Shown piece after piece: positions 34,033-42,426 of a stretch of DNA of 64,000 nt. A model generated the notes under the pieces. The model did not search any database and was not told the DNA's origin. It worked only from the letters and a program-made list of their open reading frames with translations. The stretch covers positions 1,054,001 to 1,118,000 of the forward strand of contig NZ_JYJB01000010.1 in the NCBI RefSeq assembly GCF_000956475.1, in the 5' to 3' direction. Made by a program: the position numbers and the translations under genes. Position 1 is the first letter of the stretch. Each line of letters begins with the position of its first letter. Origin of the DNA: Microbacterium hydrocarbonoxydans. GTDB taxonomy: Bacteria > Actinomycetota > Actinomycetes > Actinomycetales > Microbacteriaceae.

Positions 34033-35370
34033 TCAGCCGTTGATGACCTCATCGATCTTGGCGTCGTACTCCTTGGCGAGGGCGGCGACGTCGCCGCCCT
34101 CGGCGATCTTGCCGAAGAACTCCTCGAGGATCTTCTGACCCTCGACCGCGGCCCAGCCGGGAGCGGCCGGCGTGAGCTTGGAGCCGAGCGCGGAGTCGAT
34201 CAGGGCCTTCGCGAACTGGTCGTCGCCGAGATCGCCGACGAAGTCGACGTTCGCGGGTCCCAGGCCGTTCTTCGCGAGCATGCTCTGGTACTCATCCGAG
34301 AAGATGATCCGCAGCAGCTCCTTCGCGCCGGCCTGGTTCTCGCTCTTGGCGGAGATGCCGATGTTGGAGCCGCCCGCGAAGACCGGAGCGACCGTTCCCT
34401 CTTCGACCCCGGGAAGCGGGAAGACGCCGAAGGTGGCGTCGTTCCACTCCCGCACCTCGGCGCCCTTGTCGTCGTCACCGGTGTAGTCGCCGATCGACCA
34501 GTGCGCCCAGCCGGGAGCGATGATCGTCGCCGCCGTGGGTGCCGCCCCGTTCTTGTCGTTGTTGATGTTGATCCACGGCGTCGAGTCGTCTTCGGTCGCC
34601 GGCGCGTTCGAGGCGCTCGTGAAGATCTCCTGGAACTGCTCGAGGCCCGCGATCGTCTTCGGGTCCGACAGCGACGACGACCACTTGTCGCCGTCCTTCA
34701 CGGCGAGCTCTCCCCCGTTGGCGAAGATCCACGAGATGCCGTTGCGCCAGTCCTGGCCGCCGATGTAGAAGCCCGACTGCGAGTCCGTGCGCAGCTTCGC
34801 GACCGACTCGCCGAACTCGTCCAGCGTCTTCGGGACATCGAGTCCCGCAGCGGACCAGATGTCCTTGCGGTAGGTGATGTAGCGGGAGCCGAAGTAGTAC
34901 GGCAGGGCGTACTGCTTTCCGTCGACCTCGCCGACTTCGACGAACGACGGGAGCAGCTTGTCGCCGCCCAGATCCTCGTAGATCGGGCTCAGATCGGTGA
35001 ATGCCCCGGCTGTGGTGAAGGTGGGCGACCAGGTGTTGCCGATCTCCGTGACGTCGGGGGTGTTCTTCGCGTCGGGGAGCTGGTTGGTCAGCTTGGTGAG
35101 CGCATCGCTCCAGTCCTGCTGCTCGATCGTGAGCTTTCCGCCGGTGGCGTCGGCGTAGGCGTCGATCAGGTACTCGCGCGCTTCGTCCGGGGTGTCGCCG
35201 CCCATCACCCAGAAGGTGATGTCCTGCCCCTTCGCCGCCTCGGCGTCGAAGCCTGTCGCCTCAGGGGCGTCGCCCCCGCCGCCGGTTCCGCAGGCCGTCA
35301 GGCCGAGGGCGAGGACGGATGCCCCCGCCACCGCGGCGAGCGCTGTCTTGCGCCGTCCGTTTCGGATCAT
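34033..35370 (-). CDS. Sugar-binding lipoprotein of ABC importer
   Basis: This 445-aa family 1 solute-binding lipoprotein has a twin-basic N-terminus and the lipobox LTAC (C27), followed by a Gly/Asp linker. The mature part begins DITFWVMGGDTPDEAREYLIDAY and includes IGNTWSPTFTTAGAFTDLSPIYEDLGGDKLLPSF-type sequence of CUT1 proteins. No ATPase gene is near, so the importer probably shares a MsiK-like ATPase encoded elsewhere. GAGAGGAAA precedes the start. Confidence 0.9.
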   Translation of the reverse strand: MIRNGRRKTALAAVAGASVLALGLTACGTGGGGDAPEATGFDAEAAKGQDITFWVMGGDTPDEAREYLIDAYADATGGKLTIEQQDWSDALTKLTNQLPDAKNTPDVTEIGNTWSPTFTTAGAFTDLSPIYEDLGGDKLLPSFVEVGEVDGKQYALPYYFGSRYITYRKDIWSAAGLDVPKTLDEFGESVAKLRTDSQSGFYIGGQDWRNGISWIFANGGELAVKDGDKWSSSLSDPKTIAGLEQFQEIFTSASNAPATEDDSTPWININNDKNGAAPTAATIIAPGWAHWSIGDYTGDDDKGAEVREWNDATFGVFPLPGVEEGTVAPVFAGGSNIGISAKSENQAGAKELLRIIFSDEYQSMLAKNGLGPANVDFVGDLGDDQFAKALIDSALGSKLTPAAPGWAAVEGQKILEEFFGKIAEGGDVAALAKEYDAKIDEVING

Positions 35371-35421
35371 TCTGGTGTTTCCTCTCGGTGCTGCACTGCA
35401 GGAGGGATCTCCGGATGGAGT

Positions 35422-35439
35422 GAACCCCGGTCGGGGTTC
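35422..35439 (-). repeat. Hairpin in the sugar ABC leader
   Basis: GAACCCC (35422-35428) and GGGGTTC (35433-35439) are a perfect inverted repeat around GGTC. With the weaker AAACCC/GGGTTT pair at 35444-35461 it gives the transcript a structured leader. Confidence 0.5.
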
Positions 35440-35454
35440 GGGGAAACCCTCGAA

Positions 35455-35487
35455 GGGGTTTGTTAGGACAGTAACCTAACAAACCCC
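35455..35487. promoter_or_regulatory. Perfect 13-bp inverted repeat over the sugar ABC promoter
   Basis: GGGGTTTGTTAGG (35455-35467) and CCTAACAAACCCC (35475-35487) are a perfect inverted repeat with a 7-bp centre. The minus-strand promoter TTGTCA (35501-35496), 17 bp, TAGGTT (35478-35473) runs through it, so the -10 lies inside the repeat. A repressor bound here would shut the operon. No candidate local regulator gene is adjacent other than nrtR, which has its own different operator. Confidence 0.65.
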
Positions 35488-35566
35488 ATCGGGGGTGACA
35501 AGGGTCATCGCCGTCGGGAGATAACGTTTCGGACTCGACGGACTGTGACGTCATCGACTGGCAGTA

Positions 35567-35583
35567 AGTGTCACGCAGACACT
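35567..35583. promoter_or_regulatory. Likely NrtR operator
   Basis: AGTGTC-ACGCA-GACACT is a perfect inverted repeat immediately before the -10-like TAAGAT (35583-35588) of nrtR. NrtR proteins bind palindromes upstream of NAD genes and of their own gene; the match is by position and symmetry. Confidence 0.65.
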
Positions 35584-35611
35584 AAGATCGTGAAAGGAGG
35601 TTAAGGTAGCT

Positions 35612-36322
35612 ATGACTCAAAGCATAAGAGTGGCGGTGTCGACAGTCATCCTCACGTTGCGCCGTGCGGAGTCCGGCGAGGCCGTGCTCGCCCTGCCCCT
35701 CGTGCTGCGCACCCGCGAGCCGTTCGCCGATCAATGGGCGCTCCCTGGCGGGTGGCTCACGTCCGCGGAGTCGCCGGTGGATGCATCCGCCCGCACCCTG
35801 TCCGAGACCACGGGTCTCGCTCCCAGCTACCTCGAGCAGCTCTACGCGTTCGGCGCCGTCGACCGCTCCCCCACCCGGGTCGTCTCGATCGTCTACTGGG
35901 CTCTGCTTCGTCAGGACGATGTCGACGCGCAGAGCGAAGCACATCGGGCATCAGGGCACGCACCGGAGAACGTGCGCTGGTTCGATGTCCACGATCTGCC
36001 GCAGCTCGCCTTCGACCACGCGAAGATCATCGAGTACGCGCTGTGGCGACTGCGGAACAAGGTCGGCTACAGCCGCGTCGCGCACGGGTTCCTTCCCTCG
36101 GAGTTCACGCTCGCCGATCTCCGCGAAGCCTACGAGGCGATCCTCGGCAAGAACCTCGATCCCGCCAACTTCCGCCGCCAGGTCGAGGCCTCGGGAAATC
36201 TGCTCCCCACCGACCGCTTCCGCACCGGAAGCCACCGTCCTGCCCGCCTGTACCGCTACAACACCGACGTCGCGCTGGCCGATCGCGGTCCGCTCGGCCC
36301 CGAAGAAACGAGCATCCGATGA
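35612..36322 (+). CDS. nrtR: NUDIX-related regulator of NAD synthesis, NrtR
   Basis: This 236-aa protein has an N-terminal Nudix fold and a C-terminal winged-helix DNA-binding domain (FLPSEFTLADLREAYEAILGKNLDPANFRRQVEASG). The Nudix box is degenerate: GGWLTSAESPVDASARTLSETTGL keeps GX5E and the C-terminal E, but the RE pair is RT and one glutamate is serine. NrtR proteins bind ADP-ribose without hydrolysis and derepress NAD genes. The gene opens the nad operon behind a palindrome, with AAAGGAGG as ribosome site. Confidence 0.92.
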   Translation: MTQSIRVAVSTVILTLRRAESGEAVLALPLVLRTREPFADQWALPGGWLTSAESPVDASARTLSETTGLAPSYLEQLYAFGAVDRSPTRVVSIVYWALLRQDDVDAQSEAHRASGHAPENVRWFDVHDLPQLAFDHAKIIEYALWRLRNKVGYSRVAHGFLPSEFTLADLREAYEAILGKNLDPANFRRQVEASGNLLPTDRFRTGSHRPARLYRYNTDVALADRGPLGPEETSIR

Positions 36323-37644
36323 CCACCATCATTCCGGTGACCCGGCTCGACCCCTCCGTCGATCACCACCTGCAGGCGATCGTGAGCGGAGCGTCGACGG
36401 ACGCCACCTGCAGCACAGATCTCGCGGCGGGCCCGTGGGACTTCGACGCCCGCCCGGGCTATGGTCCCGGCTCCTCGATGGGTGACGTGATTCCGACCGG
36501 CGCTCCTCGGCAGGGCGAGCTTCCTGCCGAGTACCGCGAGGCGAGCGAGGCCGAGCTCGACGCCCGAATCCGTGCGGCGAAGCACACGCTCGGCGACCGA
36601 GTGGTCGTGCTCGGGCATTTCTACCAGCGCGAAGAGGTCGTGCAGCACGCGGACTACGTGGGCGACTCCTTCCAGCTCGCGACGGCCGCCAAGAGCAGGG
36701 CGGATGCCGAGGCGATCGTCTTCTGCGGCGTGCACTTCATGGCCGAGACCGCCGACCTGCTCTCGACACCCGAGCAGGCGGTCATCCTGCCGAACCTCGC
36801 CGCCGGCTGCTCGATGGCAGACATGGCCGACATCGACCAGGTCGAGGACTGCTGGGAGCAGCTGGGCGAGATCTACGGCGACATGGATGCTGTCGATGCC
36901 GACGGCCGCGTCCCCGTCATCCCCGTGACCTACATGAACTCCTCCGCGGCCATCAAGGGCTTCGTCGGGCGGCACGGCGGCATCGTGTGCACGTCCTCGA
37001 ACGCGAAGACGGTGCTGGAGTGGGCCTTCGAGCGGGGGCGCCGGGTGCTGTTCTTCCCTGATCAGCACCTGGGGCGGAACACCGCCAAGGCCATGGGAGT
37101 GCCGCTCGAGCGGATGCCGATGTGGAACCCGCGCAAGGCGCTCGGCGGATCGACGGCGTCCGAGCTGGAAGACGCGCAGGTCATCCTCTGGCACGGCTTC
37201 TGCTCGGTGCACCGCCGCTTCACAGTGGCGCAGATCGAGCAGGCGCGCGCCGAGCACGCCGGCGTGCGCGTGATCGTGCACCCCGAGTGCCCGATGGAGG
37301 TCGTCGACGCCGCGGATGAGGCGGGCTCGACCGACTACATCCGCAAAGCGATCGAGGCCGCGACCGAGCCCACCACCTTCGCGATCGGCACCGAGATCAA
37401 CCTCGTCCGCCGTCTCGCGGCACAGTTTCCGCAGCACGAGATCTTCTGCCTCGACCCGGTGGTCTGCCCGTGCTCGACCATGTACCGCATCCACCCCGGC
37501 TACCTCGCGTGGGTGCTCGAAGAGCTCGTGGCCGGCCGCACCCCCAACCGCATCACGGTGTCGGACGACGTGGCGGCCCCTGCTCGGGTCGCCCTGGAGC
37601 GGATGCTGGCGGCGAAGCCGCCGGTCGGGGCGGGGACGAGATGA
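36319..37644 (+). CDS. nadA: Quinolinate synthase
   Basis: This 441-aa Fe-S enzyme condenses iminoaspartate with dihydroxyacetone phosphate to form quinolinate. Cluster-ligand cysteines are in FCGVHFMAETA, HPECPMEV and CPCSTMYRIHP. The N-terminal ~85 residues extend beyond the compact ~300-aa form, as in other actinobacterial NadA. GHFYQREEVVQHADYVGDSFQLA is the first domain signature. The ATG overlaps the nrtR stop (ATGA). Confidence 0.95.
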   Translation: MTTIIPVTRLDPSVDHHLQAIVSGASTDATCSTDLAAGPWDFDARPGYGPGSSMGDVIPTGAPRQGELPAEYREASEAELDARIRAAKHTLGDRVVVLGHFYQREEVVQHADYVGDSFQLATAAKSRADAEAIVFCGVHFMAETADLLSTPEQAVILPNLAAGCSMADMADIDQVEDCWEQLGEIYGDMDAVDADGRVPVIPVTYMNSSAAIKGFVGRHGGIVCTSSNAKTVLEWAFERGRRVLFFPDQHLGRNTAKAMGVPLERMPMWNPRKALGGSTASELEDAQVILWHGFCSVHRRFTVAQIEQARAEHAGVRVIVHPECPMEVVDAADEAGSTDYIRKAIEAATEPTTFAIGTEINLVRRLAAQFPQHEIFCLDPVVCPCSTMYRIHPGYLAWVLEELVAGRTPNRITVSDDVAAPARVALERMLAAKPPVGAGTR

Positions 37645-39134
37645 ACGTCGTCGTCGTCGGCTCCGGTATCGCGGGCCTCACCGCCGCGCTGCACGCGCAA
37701 GAGGCGGGGCACCGCACGCGCATCGTCACGAAGGGCGCGCTCGGCGACGGCAGCACCGGATTCGCGCAGGGCGGCGTCGCCGGGGTGTACGGGCCGCGGG
37801 ATTCGGCCGAACGACATGCCGCCGACACGCTGGATGCGGGTGCCGGTCTGTCGGACGCCGCCGCCGTGGACGTGCTCGTGCACGAGGCGTCCGCCCGCAT
37901 CGCCGAGCTGATCGCGCGGGGAGTCGCGTTCGACCGCTCCCCCGACGGTGAACTGCTGCTGGGCCGCGAGGCCGCTCACAGTCACGCGCGCATCGTGCAC
38001 GCGGGCGGGGATGCGACGGGCGCCGCGATCTCGCAGGCGCTGGTCGCGGCCGTCCGACGCACGACGATCGAGGTGATCGAGCACGCGTTCCTGGTCGATC
38101 TGCTGGTCCGCGAGCACGCCGTGCGCGGCATCCGCGTGCTCATCGGCGATCTCGTGTCGGATCTCGAGGCGGATGCCGTCATCCTCGCGACCGGGGGCGC
38201 CGGACACCTGTACGCCCACACCACGAATCCCGTCGGCACGACCGGCGACGGGATCGCGGCGGCGATCCGCGCGGGAGCCGCTGTCGCAGACCTCGAGTTC
38301 GTGCAGTTCCACCCGACGATCCTCGCCTCGGAGCCGGCGTTCCTCGTGTCGGAGGCCGTGCGCGGCGAGGGCGCGACACTGATCGACGATGAAGGGCGGC
38401 GCTTCGTCTTCGACGCCCACCCCGATGGCGAACTCGCCCCGCGGGACGTCGTGTCGCGCGCGATCGCGCGCCAGGGGGCCCGGCAGGAGTCGCCCGTGCG
38501 GCTCGATGCCACGATGCTCGGCGCCGAACGGCTCGCGAGCCGGTTCCCCACGATCGACCGGGTGACGCGTGAGCGCGGCTTCGACTGGTCTCGCGAGCCG
38601 ATTCCTGTGACGCCCGCGGCGCACTATCTGATGGGCGGGATCGTCACCGACCTCGACGGCCGCACGAGCCTCACCGGACTCTCGGCTGTCGGCGAGACCG
38701 CCCGCACCGGGGTGCACGGCGCGAACCGCCTCGCGAGCAACTCGCTGCTCGAGGGGGCCGTGTTCGGCGCTCGCGCCGCCGAGGCTCTGGGTGCTCCGAC
38801 CCCGCATCCCGTGTTCCGGTCGCTGACCGGGTCGACTCCCTCACGTCCTGAGGACCAGGTTCGCGACCGGAACCATCAGGAGAGCTTCTCTCGCGCAGCG
38901 CTGCAGCAGCTCATGTGGGATGAGGTCGGGCTGCTGCGTACGGAGAACGGGCTCGCGCATGCGCTGGCGACCGTCCGCGCCTGGCGCGAGGCCATGGATA
39001 CCCCCGCGACCGTGCCCGAGCACGAGGATGCGAATCTCCTCCTGCTCGCCGAGGCGACCGCATCCGCTGCTCTGACCCGCACCGTCAGCGTGGGCGCCCA
39101 CTACATCGAAACCTCGGAACTGGAGAGAGTCTGA
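37641..39134 (+). CDS. nadB: L-aspartate oxidase
   Basis: This 497-aa flavoenzyme oxidises L-aspartate to iminoaspartate for NadA. The FAD-binding N-terminus is VVVVGSGIAGLTAALHA, and GFAQGGVAGVYG, HSHARIVHAGGDATGAAI, and the HGANRLASNSLLEGAVFGARAAE signature follow. The ATG lies within the nadA stop region (4-bp overlap), and nadC begins at its own stop. Confidence 0.95.
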   Translation: MNVVVVGSGIAGLTAALHAQEAGHRTRIVTKGALGDGSTGFAQGGVAGVYGPRDSAERHAADTLDAGAGLSDAAAVDVLVHEASARIAELIARGVAFDRSPDGELLLGREAAHSHARIVHAGGDATGAAISQALVAAVRRTTIEVIEHAFLVDLLVREHAVRGIRVLIGDLVSDLEADAVILATGGAGHLYAHTTNPVGTTGDGIAAAIRAGAAVADLEFVQFHPTILASEPAFLVSEAVRGEGATLIDDEGRRFVFDAHPDGELAPRDVVSRAIARQGARQESPVRLDATMLGAERLASRFPTIDRVTRERGFDWSREPIPVTPAAHYLMGGIVTDLDGRTSLTGLSAVGETARTGVHGANRLASNSLLEGAVFGARAAEALGAPTPHPVFRSLTGSTPSRPEDQVRDRNHQESFSRAALQQLMWDEVGLLRTENGLAHALATVRAWREAMDTPATVPEHEDANLLLLAEATASAALTRTVSVGAHYIETSELERV

Positions 39135-39985
39135 TGCTCACCGCTGTCACCATCACCCGCGTCGTCGGCGCTGCACTCGAGGAGGACGCCCCCTGGGGCG
39201 ATCTGACCAGTACCGCACTGCTGCCGGAGGAGGCGACGGCGACCGCCGACCTCGTCGCTCGCGAATCCGGTGTCTTCAGCGGAGGGCAGGTCTTCACCGC
39301 CGCCTTCGCCCTCACCGATCCCGCACTCACGATCGACGTGCACGTGGGCGACGGCGACGAGTTCGCGGCCGGCGACGTGCTGGCGTCGGTGTCGGGATCG
39401 GCGCGCAGCATCCTCACCGCCGAGCGCGTCGCGCTGAACTTCACGCAGCGCATGAGCGGCATCGCAACGCTGACCGCCGCCTTTGTGCGCCGGATCGCCG
39501 GCACGAAGGCGCGCATCGCCGACACCCGCAAGACCACCCCGGGACTGCGCGCCTTCGAACGGCACGCAGTCGCCTGTGGCGGAGGGCGCAACCACCGGTA
39601 CTCGCTGTCGGACGCCGTGATGGCCAAGGACAACCATCTCGCCGTGCTGCAGCGCTCGGGTGCCGACCTCGCCACGGCTCTGCGGCAGGCCTTCTCGCGA
39701 CTGCCGCACACCACGCACGTGGTGGTCGAAGTCGATCGGCTGGACCAGATAGAGGCGGTGCTCGACGGCGGAGCGCACACCGTGCTGCTCGACAACTTCT
39801 CATTAGGCGACCTGCGCGCAGGAGTCGCGCTGATCGGCGACCGGGCGCAGGCGGAGGCCTCGGGAGGCGTCGACCTCGACACCGTCCGCGGCATCGCTGA
39901 GACAGGCGTCGATGTGATCTCGGTCGGCGCCCTGACGCATTCCGCGCGCGCGCTCGATCTGGGCCTGGACGTGCGGATCGACTGA
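39134..39985 (+). CDS. nadC: Nicotinate-nucleotide pyrophosphorylase (quinolinate phosphoribosyltransferase)
   Basis: This 283-aa enzyme converts quinolinate and PRPP to nicotinate mononucleotide. Family motifs are EDAPWGDLTS, NFTQRMSGIATLTAAFV, DTRKTTPGLRAFERHAVACGGG-type sequence (visible in DTRKTTPGLR), and VEVDRLDQIEAVLDGGAHTVLLDNFS. The start overlaps the nadB stop (TGATG), and the stop overlaps the cysteine desulfurase start. Confidence 0.95.
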   Translation: MLTAVTITRVVGAALEEDAPWGDLTSTALLPEEATATADLVARESGVFSGGQVFTAAFALTDPALTIDVHVGDGDEFAAGDVLASVSGSARSILTAERVALNFTQRMSGIATLTAAFVRRIAGTKARIADTRKTTPGLRAFERHAVACGGGRNHRYSLSDAVMAKDNHLAVLQRSGADLATALRQAFSRLPHTTHVVVEVDRLDQIEAVLDGGAHTVLLDNFSLGDLRAGVALIGDRAQAEASGGVDLDTVRGIAETGVDVISVGALTHSARALDLGLDVRID

Positions 39986-41115
39986 TGCTGTACCTCGACC
40001 ATGCCGCCGCCTCCCCCGTGCGCTCCGAGGTCCTCGACGCGATGCGCCCGTACCTGACGGGCGTGTTCGGCAATCCGTCGAGCCACCACACCGTCGGGGA
40101 GGCTGCGGCGAGCGCACTCGAGGACGCCAGGCGTCGCGTGGCGCGAGTGCTCGGGATGCGGGCGGGAGACGTCGTGTTCACGAGCGGCGGCACCGAGGCG
40201 AACAACCTCGCGGTGAAGGGCATCGTGCTCCGATCCGACCGTCGGCATCTCGTCGTCTCCCCCATCGAGCACGAGTCGATCCTCGAGTCGGCGGACTACC
40301 TCCGCCGTCTGCATGGGGTCGAGGTGACGTCGCTCGAGGTCGATTCGGCGGGGAGGATCAGTGCGGATGCCGTGGCCGCCGCCATCCGCCCCGACACCGC
40401 CCTGGTCGCGATCGGTCATGCGAACAACGAGATCGGCACGGTGCAGGATGTGGCGGCGATCCGCACCCTGACGCAGGACGCGGGCGTGCTGCTGCACGTC
40501 GACGCGGTGCAGTCGGCCGGCTGGCTGCCCCTGGACGTTCTGGGGGCGGATGCCGTCGCGGTCGCCGGCCACAAGCTCGGCGCCCCGAAGGGCATCGGGG
40601 CGCTGGCGGTTCGCGGGCGCATTCCCCTGGAGCCGCTGCTGCACGGCGGCGGGCAGGAGCGAGGTCGGCGCTCCGGCACCGAAGACGTCGCGGGGGCCGT
40701 GGCGCTCGTGACAGCCCTGGAGCTGGCGGATGCCGAGCGTGCGGCGCTCTCGGCACAGGTGGGCGCTGACACGCAGCGGTTCATCGCGGATGTTCTCGCC
40801 GCGGTTCCGCAGGCTCTGCTCACGGGAGATCCGGTGCACAGGCTTCCCGGCACCGCCAGCTTCACGTTCGCCGGGGTGAGCGGCGAAGCGGTGCTGCTCG
40901 AACTCGAGCGTCGGGGGGTCGTCTCCTCGAGCGGGTCGGCGTGCGCGGCGGGGAGCGACGAGCCCTCGCATGTGCTCCTTGCCTGCGGCATCCCGCCCGA
41001 GGTCGCCCAGACCTCGGTGCGCTTCACGTTCGGCAGGACCCCGCTGCCCGACGGCGCACCTGCGCAGCTCGCCGCGCTCGTCGGCGAGGCGGTCCGCGCG
41101 GTTGCGCGGGGGTAG
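39985..41115 (+). CDS. Cysteine desulfurase (NifS/IscS type)
   Basis: This 376-aa PLP enzyme removes sulfur from cysteine. The N-terminus LDHAAASPVRSEVLDAM and NPSSHH are typical, the PLP lysine is in VAGHKLGAPKGIGAL, and the catalytic cysteine is in SGSACAAGSDEPSHVLLA. Its position at the end of the nad operon suggests that it supplies sulfur for the NadA Fe-S cluster. The start overlaps the nadC stop. Confidence 0.92.
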   Translation: MLYLDHAAASPVRSEVLDAMRPYLTGVFGNPSSHHTVGEAAASALEDARRRVARVLGMRAGDVVFTSGGTEANNLAVKGIVLRSDRRHLVVSPIEHESILESADYLRRLHGVEVTSLEVDSAGRISADAVAAAIRPDTALVAIGHANNEIGTVQDVAAIRTLTQDAGVLLHVDAVQSAGWLPLDVLGADAVAVAGHKLGAPKGIGALAVRGRIPLEPLLHGGGQERGRRSGTEDVAGAVALVTALELADAERAALSAQVGADTQRFIADVLAAVPQALLTGDPVHRLPGTASFTFAGVSGEAVLLELERRGVVSSSGSACAAGSDEPSHVLLACGIPPEVAQTSVRFTFGRTPLPDGAPAQLAALVGEAVRAVARG

Positions 41116-41149
41116 CGCGGGTCGCCTCGAGCGAAACGGCTGACTGCCG

Positions 41150-41233
41150 CGTTTCGTCTCGCTGCGCTCGCTCAACGACCCGGGAAGAGACCCGGTCGTT
41201 GAGCGAGGGAGCGCCAGCGACCGAGACGAAACG
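41150..41233. repeat. Long intergenic inverted repeat
   Basis: The left arm CGTTTCGTCTCGCTGCGCTC... (from 41150) and a right arm ending GAGACGAAACG (41233) form an imperfect inverted repeat around CGGGAAGAGACCCG. The centre arms TCAACGACCCGGG and CCCGGTCGTTGA are perfect. It follows the nad operon and could terminate it. Elements like this are dispersed in Microbacterium genomes as far as I recall. Confidence 0.65.
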
Positions 41234-41271
41234 CGTGCCTCCTGCATCGAGGTCGGCTGACGACATCCCGG

Positions 41272-41294
41272 ATCGCTGCGCTCGCTCAACGACC
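41272..41294. repeat. Partial second copy of the intergenic repeat
   Basis: The string TCGCTGCGCTCGCTCAACGA recurs here 110 bp after its copy in the long inverted repeat, supporting that the sequence is a repeated element and not a one-off hairpin. The rest of 41116-41372 shows no coding potential. Confidence 0.55.
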
Positions 41295-41360
41295 GAGGCA
41301 ACGCGCGCTTGTCAAACCACATCGGCGGACGGCCGTGCGCCCGGACTGCGCAGGGGTCCA

Positions 41361-41366
41361 TAGACT
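41361..41366 (+). promoter_or_regulatory. -10 hexamer of the glycosyltransferase gene (leaderless)
   Basis: TAGACT ends 6 nt before the GTG at 41373; no Shine-Dalgarno is present. Confidence 0.5.
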
Positions 41367-41372
41367 CGGCTG

Positions 41373-42320
41373 GTGACTGCATCCCACCCGATAGTGACGA
41401 TGATCGTGCCCGGCCGCGACATCGCCGCGTTCGCCGCGGCAGCCCTCGATTCCCTCCGCGCGCAGACGGAGCCGCGATGGAGGGCGATCCTGATCGACGA
41501 CGGCTCGGTCGACGCGACAGCGGAGATCTTCGCGGATGCCGCAGCATCCGATCCCCGATTCCGCATGATCCGGCACGAGGAGTCGATCGGCCTCGGCGGT
41601 GCTCGCAACGCGGGGCTCGAACTCGTCGACACCGAGTTCCTCGGGTTTCTCGACGGCGACGACGAGCTCGCGCCCACCGCCCTTGAACGCCTCACCGGAA
41701 CGCTGGCCGAGACCGGCAGCGACTTCGCGGCCGGCGCCTACGTGCGCTCGCGCTTCGACGGCGAGCGCTACGTCCCTGGTCGAGTGCAGCCCTGGGTCGC
41801 GGCCGCCACCGATCCCGCCCGCTCTCGCACGACGATCTTCGAGCACCCGCGCGCCTCCGCCAACATCGTCGCCTGGTCGAAGGTCAGCCGCACCGAGTTC
41901 TGGACGGACCTCCGATTCCCCGAGGGCGTCGCCTACGAGGATCAGATCGTCGCCCAGCGGATGTACACGCACGCCCGCGCCTTCGACGTCATCCCCGACG
42001 CCGTGGTGCGGTGGAGGCTTCGCGCCGACGGCTCCTCCATCACGCAGGGCAGAGCGCGTCTGCCTGTGCTGAGGGACTATCTCACGGCTCTCCGCGGCGG
42101 CATCGACGTGCTGCGAAGTGCCGGGGCGCACGGCGCCGTGACCGCTAGGCTCGAGCTCATCCTCACCATGGATGTGCCGCCGCTCCAGGAGATCGCCGGC
42201 ACCCATCCCGACCCCGCATACGCCGCGGAGGTCTCGGCCTTCATCGCCGAACTGCGGTCACTGCCCGAGTTCGCCGACGCCCACCCAGACCCGTCTCTCG
42301 TCGCGGCCCTCGCCTGGTGA
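41373..42320 (+). CDS. Family 2 glycosyltransferase
   Basis: This 315-aa protein has a GT-A fold: MTASHPIVTMIVPGRDIAAF at the N-terminus, LIDDGSVDATAEIF, GLGGARNAGLEL and the metal-binding DxD as FLDGDDELAP. The C-terminal part is helical and may hold the acceptor site (WRLRADGSSITQGRARL). The acceptor sugar or lipid is unknown. The GTG follows a TAGACT box, and the gene is not in an obvious polysaccharide cluster. Confidence 0.88.
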   Translation: MTASHPIVTMIVPGRDIAAFAAAALDSLRAQTEPRWRAILIDDGSVDATAEIFADAAASDPRFRMIRHEESIGLGGARNAGLELVDTEFLGFLDGDDELAPTALERLTGTLAETGSDFAAGAYVRSRFDGERYVPGRVQPWVAAATDPARSRTTIFEHPRASANIVAWSKVSRTEFWTDLRFPEGVAYEDQIVAQRMYTHARAFDVIPDAVVRWRLRADGSSITQGRARLPVLRDYLTALRGGIDVLRSAGAHGAVTARLELILTMDVPPLQEIAGTHPDPAYAAEVSAFIAELRSLPEFADAHPDPSLVAALAW

Positions 42321-42426
42321 CCGCGACCCTCTTCGGAGAACCGGGCCGACGCTCGTGCCCTCGGCAGCCCCATGCGGGTGCCCGGGCGAGCGGCATCCGT
42401 CCGCGTCCTCCAGAATCAGGACTCTC

